Below the pieces are notes generated by a model. The model was not told where the DNA came from. It did no database searches and saw nothing but the letters and a program-made list of their open reading frames with translations. A program made the translations under genes and the position numbers. A stretch of 60,283 nucleotides of DNA. Origin: an uncultured Akkermansia sp. (GTDB lineage: Bacteria; Verrucomicrobiota; Verrucomicrobiia; Verrucomicrobiales; Akkermansiaceae). Below, in pieces: positions 1 to 6,701 of this stretch. Location of the stretch: NCBI GenBank assembly GCA_947624205.1, contig CANQJI010000004.1, forward strand, positions 1 through 60,283, read 5' to 3'. Within the stretch, counting starts at the first letter, position 1; each line of letters opens with the position of its first letter.

Positions 1-77
1 CCCCATTATGAGTGTAATCGGGTCAAAGTGCAAACACCATTTTTTATCCCTTCTCATTTCCCTATGGGATGACAATG

Positions 78-269
78 ATCGTACATCGTAAATCGTACAT
101 AGGCGGCACCAGCCGCCACCGCCGCTTTCTCATTACGTCCGTACGTCGCTCTACAATCTGACTCCGCTTTTGCTCCGCCAAACTCGCGCGCAAGCGCGGG
201 AACTCCCAAAATCGTACATCGTACCTCGTAAATCGTACATAGGCAAACGCATTTCCTAATGCGTTTGCC
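78..269 (+). repeat. Modular intergenic repeat, locus A
   Basis: An ATCGTAC-type heptamer tract (78-100) leads into a small hairpin, GGCGGC/GCCGCC with a 4-nt loop (102-117). A spacer containing CCGCTTTCT follows, then a GCAA-loop hairpin (CGCGC/GCGCG, about 184-197), a second heptamer tract (about 207-240), and the terminal hairpin GGCAAACGCATT / AATGCGTTTGCC with loop TCCT (242-269). The same terminal hairpin recurs at ten more loci in the window. No left module is visible here; it may be absent or lie before the window. Confidence 0.85.
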
Positions 270-279
270 CCGATTTCCC

Positions 280-307
280 TTGCCAGATATTTTTTCAATA
301 CTATAAT
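280..307 (+). promoter_or_regulatory. Sigma-70 promoter of the MATE gene
   Basis: TTGCCA (280-285), a 16-nt spacer and TATAAT (302-307). The -10 box ends 15 nt before the ATG at 323, so the leader would be about 8 nt. The block from the upstream repeat hairpin through TATAATGTGGCGCGA is duplicated before the malic enzyme gene at 2171-2245. Confidence 0.8.
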
Positions 308-322
308 GTGGCGCGACCAATT

Positions 323-1762
323 ATGGGTGATTCTTCAACACGGTCAGAAAACACAGACGCCATCGATGGTGCGCTCCTGCAAGGTTCGCGCCGCATGCCG
401 GACCTGTTGCGCGGTCACATTTGGAACAAACTGCTGGTGCTGGCCCTTCCCCTCGCGGCATCTGCCATGCTGCAGCAACTCTTCAATGCGGCGGATATTG
501 CCGTAGTAGGGCGCTTTGTGGAAGGCGCTGCGCATGCCCAGGCCGCCATGGCAGCCGTGGGAAGCAACACCCCCATCATCAACCTCCTCGTGTGTTTTTT
601 CGTGGGCACGGCTCTGGGTGCAACCGTTCTTATCGCCCAATGCATCGGGCGTCATGATAGTGACGGTATCCGCAAAGCGGCCCACACCGGCGTGGTGCTT
701 GGGGTACTGGGAGGCATAGGAATGGCTCTGCTGGGGCAGCTAATTGCAGAGCCAATCCTGGATATCATGCAAGTGCCGGCAGATGTTCTGGAACCGGCGG
801 AACTCTACCTGCGCATTTACCTCTGTGGTCTCCCCATTATCTTGCTCTACAACTTTGAGGAAGCCATCTTCCGCAGTATGGGTGATACCCGCACGCCGCT
901 CATCGTTCTTGCCTGCTCCGGGGTGCTCAATGTGCTGCTCAACCTGTTTTTTGTGTTGGTCCTGAAGCGCTCGGTAGATGGAGTTGCCATTGCCACGGTG
1001 GTGTCCAATACCGTGAGCGCCGTTATCCTCGCTATCCTGCTTTGCCGGGGAAGAGGCTATGTAAAGCTCGAATGGCAACATTTGCGTGTCGACTCCGGCA
1101 GCCTGCGCGAAATCCTGCGTATCGGCATCCCGGCAGGTGTGCAAGGCATGGTATTTTCCATCTCCAATATCTGTGTGCAATTCGCCATCAACTCACTCAA
1201 CACCGTCGTCATGGCGGCCTCCGCAGCCGCGTATAATCTGGAAGTTTTCACCTACTGTATCACCAGTTCTTTCGGCCAGGCTTGCACCACCATCGTCGGG
1301 CAAAATTACGGCGCAAACCAACTCCGGCGCTGCCACCGCACTCTCTGGGTATCTATCGCTTTCAGTGGAGCTCTCCTCAGTGTTGCTGCTTGCATCATGC
1401 TGACCTATGGAGAAGAACTGCTCTCTCTTTTCAATTCGGATGATGAGGTCATTCGTATCGGCATGATCCGCCTGCGTTATATCCTTATCGCGCACTTTTT
1501 TTCGGTTCTCATCGAAGCTCTCACCGGCTACCTGCGGGGCTTCGGTCTCAGTCTCGCTCCGGCGCTGTGTGTCCTCAGTTGTGTCTGTGGCACTCGGTTC
1601 CTGTGGGTCTATGGCATCTTCCCCATCTACCCGACTTTCTCCTGCATCATGGCTGTCTATCCTGTCAGCCTCGGTCTCACAGCTCTTTTCATAATCGGCG
1701 CGTGCCTCTTTTATCGAAAGCGCATTGCTTCTCCCTCCCTGCCCCAGGGCAAACTCATTTGA
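323..1762 (+). CDS. MATE family efflux transporter
   Basis: A 479-residue polytopic inner-membrane protein with about twelve hydrophobic segments. It is expected to export drugs, metabolites or other organic compounds in exchange for Na+ or H+. The N-terminal MatE repeat begins near residue 30 (NKLLVLALPLAASAMLQQLF), and a second related half starts near residue 255 (REILRIGIPAGVQGMVFSIS). I chose the ATG at 323 because an upstream GTG at 308 directly abuts the TATAAT box and would not be transcribed in full. The last codons (GKLI, stop) lie inside the left end of the repeat at 1748, so the element supplies the stop codon. The substrate cannot be inferred. Confidence 0.9.
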   Translation: MGDSSTRSENTDAIDGALLQGSRRMPDLLRGHIWNKLLVLALPLAASAMLQQLFNAADIAVVGRFVEGAAHAQAAMAAVGSNTPIINLLVCFFVGTALGATVLIAQCIGRHDSDGIRKAAHTGVVLGVLGGIGMALLGQLIAEPILDIMQVPADVLEPAELYLRIYLCGLPIILLYNFEEAIFRSMGDTRTPLIVLACSGVLNVLLNLFFVLVLKRSVDGVAIATVVSNTVSAVILAILLCRGRGYVKLEWQHLRVDSGSLREILRIGIPAGVQGMVFSISNICVQFAINSLNTVVMAASAAAYNLEVFTYCITSSFGQACTTIVGQNYGANQLRRCHRTLWVSIAFSGALLSVAACIMLTYGEELLSLFNSDDEVIRIGMIRLRYILIAHFFSVLIEALTGYLRGFGLSLAPALCVLSCVCGTRFLWVYGIFPIYPTFSCIMAVYPVSLGLTALFIIGACLFYRKRIASPSLPQGKLI

Positions 1763-2198
1763 GGCAGTTAATCATCAGAGAAAAGGCTCTTGTTGCCCGG
1801 TATGATCGTTTATACGCATCATGAATCAATGACGACAAGCAGTCATCGTGCTGATGATTCTAAAGCAGCCCTCTCGTTCGCCAAATTCGCGGCGTAGCCA
1901 CCTAACTTTCCAAATCGTACATCGTACCCGGTTAATTAGGGGTGTTAAAATACGCGGGACTGAGGTAGAATAACCGCAGTTGCGGAAGGAGGGATAGAGG
2001 CCATTCTAGAACCTTCGTAAATCGTACATAGGCAGCCCCCGTCTGCCATCTCCGCTTTCTAATCACCCCCGCGCATTTTTCAAAATTCCGCTTCGCATCT
2101 GCTCTGCCTCCCCGCGCCGCAAGCGCGGGAACTCCCCAAATCGTACATCGTACATCGTAAATCGTACATAGGCAAACGCATTTCCTAATGCGTTTGCC
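1748..2198 (+). repeat. Modular intergenic repeat, locus B
   Basis: The 490-base gap between the MATE and malic enzyme genes is almost entirely this element. The left module starts at GGCAAACTCATT (1748) and runs through ATACGCATCATGAATC to about 1860. Heptamer tracts lie at about 1914-1930 and 2016-2030, with a hairpin GGCAG/CTGCC after the second. A CCGCTTTCTAA spacer, an AAGCGCGGGAACTCC block and another tract follow. The terminal hairpin occupies 2171-2198. No gene is seen here. Confidence 0.85.
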
Positions 2199-2208
2199 CC
2201 GATTTCCC

Positions 2209-2236
2209 TTGCCAAATGCTTTTTCGCCGCTATAAT
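2209..2236 (+). promoter_or_regulatory. Sigma-70 promoter of the malic enzyme gene
   Basis: TTGCCA (2209-2214), a 16-nt spacer and TATAAT (2231-2236), followed by the same TGTGGCGCGA as in the MATE promoter. The -10 box ends 15 nt before the ATG at 2252. Confidence 0.8.
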
Positions 2237-2251
2237 GTGGCGCGATCTTTT

Positions 2252-3559
2252 ATGGATACCCCTTTAGCACAGCAAGCCCTTCAATATCACGAGCAGCCGC
2301 GTCCAGGCAAGCTGGAGGTTCTCCCCTGCAAATCCTGCTTCACAATTGATGACCTGACCCTGGCATACTCGCCGGGAGTGGCGGAGCCCTGTCGTTCCAT
2401 CAAAGCGAATCCTGCCCTCGCTGCGAACTACACCGGACGCAGCAACCTCGTAGGGGTCATCAGCAACGGCACGGCTGTGCTGGGTTTGGGAAACATCGGC
2501 GCCCGTGCCGCAAAGCCGGTGATGGAAGGCAAAGGATTGCTCTTCAAGATTTATGCGGATGTGGATGTCTTCGACATCGAGCTGGATGTAACAAAGCCGG
2601 AAACTCTTATCGAAGTGATCAAAACCATGGAGCCTACCTTCGGGGCGATTAACTTGGAAGATATCAAGGCGCCGGAATGCTTCATCGTGGAACAGCGTTT
2701 ACGCGAAGAGATGAATATCCCGGTTTTCCATGACGACCAGCATGGCACGGCAGTCATATCTGGCGCGGCATTGCTAAATGCTGCGCACCTGACGGGGCGA
2801 CTCCTCCAGGAGATGAAATGTGTAGTCTGCGGGGCCGGTGCTGCCGGCATTGCCTGCGCAAAATTCTACATGGCGTTGGGCATTCGCCGGGAGAATATTT
2901 ACATGTTTGACTCCAAGGGCCTTATACATACAGGTCGCCTCGATTTGCACCCCACCAAGGCAATGTTCGCACAGAGCGAGGACTGCACGCTCGAAGTGGC
3001 GCTGCAGGGGGCGGACGTGTTCCTGGGTCTCTCCAAAAAAGGATTACTGAAGCCGGAAATGGTAGCGAGCATGGCGCCCAATCCTATTATCTTCGCCTGT
3101 GCCAATCCCGATCCGGAAATCACATACCAGGAAGCAAAAGAAGCTCGTCCGGACTGCATCATGGGCTCCGGTCGCAGCGACTGGCCGAATCAGGTGAACA
3201 ATGTAAGCTGCTTCCCGTATATCTTCCGCGCCGCGCTGGATATGCACGCCACCGGCATCAGTGAAGCCATGAAAATTGCCGCCGCTCGTGCGCTGGCAGA
3301 CCTCGCCCGTTGCCCGGTGCCTCAGGAGGTCATTGATGCTAACGGCGGCGTGCCGCTGGAATTTGGCCGTGACTACGTGATCCCCAAGCCCTTCGATCCG
3401 CGCATGATCACTTTCCTTTGCCCGGCCATCGCCCAGGCTGCTGTCATTTCCGGCGTAGCCCAATGCGACCTGCCGGATCTGGATCTCTACAAACGGCAGC
3501 TTCAAACCCGCGTGGCAAAGGTGCGGGAACGTACAAAGACCCTCGTACAAAGCTACTGA
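2252..3559 (+). CDS. Malic enzyme (malate dehydrogenase, oxaloacetate-decarboxylating)
   Basis: A 435-residue cytosolic enzyme that oxidatively decarboxylates malate to pyruvate and CO2 with NAD(P)H formation, linking the TCA cycle to pyruvate. The malic N-domain covers about residues 15-160, with K94, the NLEDIKAP metal/catalytic segment (134-141) and HDDQHGTA (160-167). A Rossmann NAD(P) domain follows with CGAGAAG (193-199). It corresponds to the malic part of MaeB-type enzymes but lacks their C-terminal phosphotransacetylase-like domain, as in short bacterial malic enzymes. I chose the ATG at 2252 because an in-frame ATG at 2216 lies upstream of the TATAAT box. Cofactor preference cannot be read with certainty. 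Confidence 0.92.
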   Translation: MDTPLAQQALQYHEQPRPGKLEVLPCKSCFTIDDLTLAYSPGVAEPCRSIKANPALAANYTGRSNLVGVISNGTAVLGLGNIGARAAKPVMEGKGLLFKIYADVDVFDIELDVTKPETLIEVIKTMEPTFGAINLEDIKAPECFIVEQRLREEMNIPVFHDDQHGTAVISGAALLNAAHLTGRLLQEMKCVVCGAGAAGIACAKFYMALGIRRENIYMFDSKGLIHTGRLDLHPTKAMFAQSEDCTLEVALQGADVFLGLSKKGLLKPEMVASMAPNPIIFACANPDPEITYQEAKEARPDCIMGSGRSDWPNQVNNVSCFPYIFRAALDMHATGISEAMKIAAARALADLARCPVPQEVIDANGGVPLEFGRDYVIPKPFDPRMITFLCPAIAQAAVISGVAQCDLPDLDLYKRQLQTRVAKVRERTKTLVQSY

Positions 3560-3571
3560 TACGCCCTCCAG

Positions 3572-3764
3572 GGTAAACGCATTTGAGAGAAGTTGATCAA
3601 CGGGGAAAATGATCTTATTGACTGATATTATCGTCTATATGCATCAAAAATCATGACAACAAGCGGTCTTCGCAAAATTCGCGCGCAAGCGCGGGAACTC
3701 CTCAAATCGTACATCGTACTTCGTACCTCGTACATAGGCAAACGCATTTTCTAATGCGTTTGCC
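3572..3764 (+). repeat. Modular intergenic repeat, locus C
   Basis: A compact full copy of about 193 bp. The left end GGTAAACGCATT (3572) begins a left module containing TTATTGACTGATATTATCG and CATGACAACAAGCGGTC. Next come the GCAA-loop hairpin (CGCGCGCAAGCGCG, about 3681-3694), a heptamer tract, and the terminal hairpin 3737-3764 with loop TTCT. The left-end 12-mer is close to the reverse complement of the right-end 12-mer, so the element has terminal inverted repeats. Confidence 0.85.
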
Positions 3765-3772
3765 CCGGTTTG

Positions 3773-4276
3773 CTATCGTTGCCTGTAGCTTCCAACCCTG
3801 CTCCCGTGCTTGTCGTATTCGGTGATACATCCCGAGGAATCTTTTTTGAAGCTCCCTGTCTTCCTCCCGTGTCTATCGTAAGAGGTAATCACTCCGTTTG
3901 AGCCGGTCTTGTAAGTCCCGATCTTCAGTCCGTGTTGGTCGTATTGTGTGGTCGTGTTGCCGCTTGTCTTGTAGCTTCCCGTTTTGGCACCACTCTTGTC
4001 GTAGGAAACATACCCGCTCGAAGTCTCTCTCAGCGATCCTGTTTTCTTCCCATGGCTGTCGTATTGATTGATGGTCGTTCCGCTCTTTTTGTAGGATCCC
4101 GTCTTCTTCCCGTGCTGATCGTATGAGTTCATGGATCGCCACGGAATGGAACTTCCCCTGCGCTCTGAAGCAGAGTCTCCCCCGTTTCCTCCACTTGTCC
4201 CTGCAATACCACTCGGGGCAGAAGCGCAGGAGACGAACAGGACGCACACGACAAGAATGAACCCGAAGAACTTCAT
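3773..4276 (-). CDS. Lipoprotein with six short YD/HG-type repeats
   Basis: A 167-residue predicted lipoprotein. The signal peptide MKFFGFILVVCVLFVSC ends in a lipobox (LFVSC), so the mature protein would be lipid-anchored in the envelope. After a Gly/Ser-rich linker come six tandem units of about 19-21 residues with the core YDxHGKKTGSYK, varying as YDQHG, YDSHG, YDKSG, YDQHG, YDRHG and YDKHG. They resemble MORN- or YD-like beta-hairpin repeats. I took the start at 4276 for the signal peptide; the frame stays open upstream. The 3' end faces the repeat at locus C, whose terminal hairpin lies 8 bp away. The function is not recognised. Confidence 0.7.
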   Translation of the reverse strand: MKFFGFILVVCVLFVSCASAPSGIAGTSGGNGGDSASERRGSSIPWRSMNSYDQHGKKTGSYKKSGTTINQYDSHGKKTGSLRETSSGYVSYDKSGAKTGSYKTSGNTTTQYDQHGLKIGTYKTGSNGVITSYDRHGRKTGSFKKDSSGCITEYDKHGSRVGSYRQR

Positions 4277-4360
4277 GACAACCCCGATTGTAGAATCCGT
4301 CGAAGAATATGGCAAGATTTTTCCCCAGGACAAACTCATTTGAACCACGTATGTCCCCAG

Positions 4361-4388
4361 GGCAAACGCATTTCCAAATGCGTTTGCC
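4361..4388. repeat. Solo terminal hairpin of the repeat family, locus D
   Basis: Perfect arms GGCAAACGCATT (4361-4372) and AATGCGTTTGCC (4377-4388) with loop TCCA, and no heptamer tract. A left-end-like fragment (GACAAACTCATTTGA, about 4328-4342) lies just before it. The hairpin sits exactly where a helix-turn-helix gene on the minus strand is cut off. Confidence 0.8.
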
Positions 4389-4454
4389 CTGCTCCTGTTC
4401 CTTACGCTGCGCTCTCAATAGTTTTCCCAGCTCGCTCGCTTTCCGGATTCTCAT
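4389..4454 (-). pseudogene. Truncated XRE/HipB-like helix-turn-helix gene start
   Basis: Read on the minus strand, 22 codons encode MRIRKASELGKLLRAQRKEQ plus two residues. This matches the usual N-terminus of HipB/XRE-type regulators, which continues with a GLTQxELA-like helix. The reading frame then runs straight into the 28-bp hairpin of locus D and meets unrelated sequence. The simplest reading is a regulator, possibly an antitoxin, destroyed by element insertion or by a deletion ending at the element. It is divergent from the AbiE pair. The fragment is short, so the family call is tentative. Confidence 0.45.
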
Positions 4455-4686
4455 TTTTTCCCTTTTCGGAAATATTATCACGCTTTCCTCCCCTCGTTAA
4501 TTCAAATCTACCCGTGCGGTAATATTTTCTTTTTTAAATACATACGAAGCCTCAAAGTCGTAAATGACCTCGTCAGGATTTATTAAAATGCACGAAATAG
4601 ATATATACTTCTTGCATTTTGCATATTTTTTCTTGCTCATGCCGTTGGTTTATGGTAGAAAGGTCGGAGAAAGGAGTGAGAACAAA

Positions 4687-5280
4687 GTGAAATTAGATCC
4701 CACAATCTTGGAGACTATGGACGCGCAAGGGGGTATGCTGACCGCTGCTGATATGCAGCAACTCGGTTACAGCCGCGGCATGCTGCAGGTGTACGCTCGC
4801 GCAGGATTATTAGAGAGGTATGGCTGCGGAGTGTATGTACGCCCCCATTTTATAGTGGATGATATGCTCTACCTGCAGCGCAAATTTCCTCTTCTCATCT
4901 ATTCTCACGAGAGCGCGCTCTACCTGAATGGTCTTTCAGAACGCACCCCCTTCAAACAATCGCTCACCATACCATCGAGCTGCACGCTTCCTCGAAGTGT
5001 GTCTCAATCGTGCACTTGTTTCTACATTAAATCGGAGTTGCACGAACTTGGGCTTGCCGAACGCCAAACGCCTCATGGGAATACGGTTCGGTGCTATAAT
5101 GCAGAGCGCAGTATCTGTGATATTCTGCGCAGCAGGAGCCGAATGGACGTGGAAACACTGACCGCCGCACTCAAGAACTATTTTCTGAGCAAGCAACCCC
5201 GCCTGAATCGCTTGGCCGAATACGCCATACGACTCGGCGTCCTGAACAAACTGACTCCTTATCTGGAAGTCCTCGTATGA
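4687..5280 (+). CDS. AbiEi-type antitoxin (type IV toxin-antitoxin)
   Basis: A 197-residue protein with an N-terminal winged helix-turn-helix (about residues 10-55: MLTAADMQQLGYSRGMLQVY, then LLERYGCGVYV). This is the arrangement of AbiEi/AbiEi_4 transcriptional-regulator antitoxins. I chose the GTG at 4687, which has an AGGAG ribosome-binding site at 4672-4676; an upstream in-frame ATG at 4564 would add 41 atypical residues. The gene overlaps the toxin gene by 4 nt (ATGA), implying translational coupling. In known AbiE systems the antitoxin represses the operon and neutralises AbiEii. It lies at the front of the defence island. Confidence 0.8.
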   Translation: MKLDPTILETMDAQGGMLTAADMQQLGYSRGMLQVYARAGLLERYGCGVYVRPHFIVDDMLYLQRKFPLLIYSHESALYLNGLSERTPFKQSLTIPSSCTLPRSVSQSCTCFYIKSELHELGLAERQTPHGNTVRCYNAERSICDILRSRSRMDVETLTAALKNYFLSKQPRLNRLAEYAIRLGVLNKLTPYLEVLV

Positions 5281-6113
5281 TTTCACGTGAAATGGGCTGG
5301 AAAGCCCGCCTTAACCGCTATGCTCAGGAGCATGGCATAGCTCCTCAGGCAGTGCTTCAAAATGTCATGTTTGAGCGATTTTTGCGCCGATTATCAGACT
5401 CTGCCTACCGAGATTTTTTTGTCCTCAAAGGCGGGGTATTGGTCGCAGCTATCGTGGGGCTGGAATACCGTAGCACCATGGACATTGATACAACGCTTCG
5501 GCGCTTTCCTTTGGATGAAGATCGTATATCACGAGCAATTGTCGAGATATGCTCAATTGATGAGGCAGATAACACGGATTTTAATCTGTTGAAAATTGAG
5601 AGTATACGCCGGGAAGATGAGTATGGGGGACTTCGTTTGAGCATGCAGGCAAAAAGTGGGGGGATCGTTGTTCCGTTCAAAATTGATATATCAACAGGTG
5701 ATGTAATAACACCTCAGCCTGTAGAAATGGATTTCCCTTCGTTTTTGGGGGAGTTGCCTTCCGTTCCCATCTGGTGTTACAACATAGAAACAGTACTTGC
5801 CGAAAAAATTGAGACAATCCTACGCCGAGGCATTCTCTCGACGCGCCCAAGAGATTTCTATGATGTCTATATTTTGAGTCACTCTCGCCCCATAAACTAC
5901 ACTCTGTTGCAACAAGCCATCCACGCAACAGTTCAGCACCGAGGGTATCGCTGCACAATAGATCAATGGAGGGAAATTCTGAATGCACTGTCAACCAGCG
6001 AAGTTCAACAAGAATATTGGAGAAACTATCGAAGGAAGTTTCCCTACGCGAAGAGCATCGAATACGCAGATCTTATGTCTTGTCTGGAAAAGGTGTTGAA
6101 TACTCTGGCATAA
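5277..6113 (+). CDS. AbiEii-type nucleotidyltransferase toxin
   Basis: A 278-residue protein of the AbiEii/AbiGii DNA polymerase beta-like nucleotidyltransferase family. Members arrest growth during phage infection by modifying nucleic-acid targets such as tRNA acceptor ends. Visible motifs are LKGG (50-53), RSTMDID (65-71, metal-binding aspartates), FKIDISTGD (134-142) and the AEKIETILRR helix (175-184), all in the family order. It is preceded by its antitoxin with a 4-nt overlap. All catalytic motifs look intact, so the pair is probably active. Confidence 0.85.
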   Translation: MISREMGWKARLNRYAQEHGIAPQAVLQNVMFERFLRRLSDSAYRDFFVLKGGVLVAAIVGLEYRSTMDIDTTLRRFPLDEDRISRAIVEICSIDEADNTDFNLLKIESIRREDEYGGLRLSMQAKSGGIVVPFKIDISTGDVITPQPVEMDFPSFLGELPSVPIWCYNIETVLAEKIETILRRGILSTRPRDFYDVYILSHSRPINYTLLQQAIHATVQHRGYRCTIDQWREILNALSTSEVQQEYWRNYRRKFPYAKSIEYADLMSCLEKVLNTLA

Positions 6114-6295
6114 TACCAAAGGGTACAGGAACGCCCCCTGCTTGCCGGCAGCAATTCCTTCAAAAAGTCCTCATCACCCGCGACGCCCCGTCCCCGCCAC
6201 GATCTCTTCTGCTACTCGTCAGCCTCCAAATACAAACGTTCTGCGTCCTCAATTGCCATGGGCGCAACATTGCTTTGCTTTCATTTTACCGCTTC

Positions 6296-6336
6296 TACAT
6301 CGTACATAGGCAAGCGCATTTCCTAATGCGTTTGCC
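6296..6336 (+). repeat. Modular intergenic repeat remnant, locus E
   Basis: A short heptamer tract (ACATCGTACAT) followed by the terminal hairpin GGCAAGCGCATT / AATGCGTTTGCC (6309-6336, loop TCCT). The single change from the consensus left arm (A to G) still allows a G-T/U pair. Confidence 0.75.
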
Positions 6337-6403
6337 GTGGAGCTAGAATGCTCTACTGCCAGAGTGTTTTTCTTATGGCGTTTTTCTCATAAGCAATCGA
6401 GTG

Positions 6404-6422
6404 TACGTATTGGCAATACGTA
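6404..6422. promoter_or_regulatory. Candidate operator palindrome 1
   Basis: TACGTATTG G CAATACGTA is a perfect 19-bp palindrome in the 588-base gap between the AbiE pair and the helicase operon. A second copy of the core lies about 150 bp downstream. The rest of the gap (6337-6701) is AT-rich and shows no gene. Confidence 0.55.
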
Positions 6423-6560
6423 TGTCAAGCTTATATCGGAGAAATTTTTCCTCCTCTTTCAGTGATCTATTAAATACCGTGGTCCTGCTTTAGCAGACAA
6501 GTACATTTACTTATCAATTTTTAACTGCAATACTATTAGTGATTTATATATAAAAAGTTG

Positions 6561-6575
6561 CGTATTGCCAATACG
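6561..6575. promoter_or_regulatory. Candidate operator palindrome 2
   Basis: CGTATTG C CAATACG is a perfect 15-bp palindrome with the same half-site as 6404-6422. It lies just after an AT-rich, -10-like stretch (TTATATATAA) and 126 bp before the helicase start. Two matching palindromes suggest a dimeric repressor acting on the restriction operon. Confidence 0.5.
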
Positions 6576-6701
6576 TAGACTTGACCGTTCATCTCAACCG
6601 AGTGGGCATACAGATGGACAACGCCGACAAAGTAATTATCCGCGAGAATTTTATCATACAGAGAGATCCGCACCCGCTGAGCCTTACTGCACCATAGAAA
6701 C

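Noticed and set aside
78..240. Heptamer tracts as a CRISPR array
   Set aside because: The units are 7 bp and directly adjacent with no 25-40 bp spacers, and no cas genes are present.
242..269. Terminal repeat hairpin as a rho-independent terminator
   Set aside because: The stem is strong, but it is followed by CCCCG rather than a T-run, and several copies lie just before promoters rather than after genes.
308..322. GTG at 308 (and ATG at 2216 for malic enzyme) as translation starts
   Set aside because: Both lie at or upstream of the TATAAT box and could not be in the transcript; downstream ATGs at 323 and 2252 fit the promoters.
6114..6295. Possible minus-strand gene end (MAIEDAERLYLEADE, stop) after the AbiE pair
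   Set aside because: The reading is short and broken, and I could not match it to any family; left unannotated.
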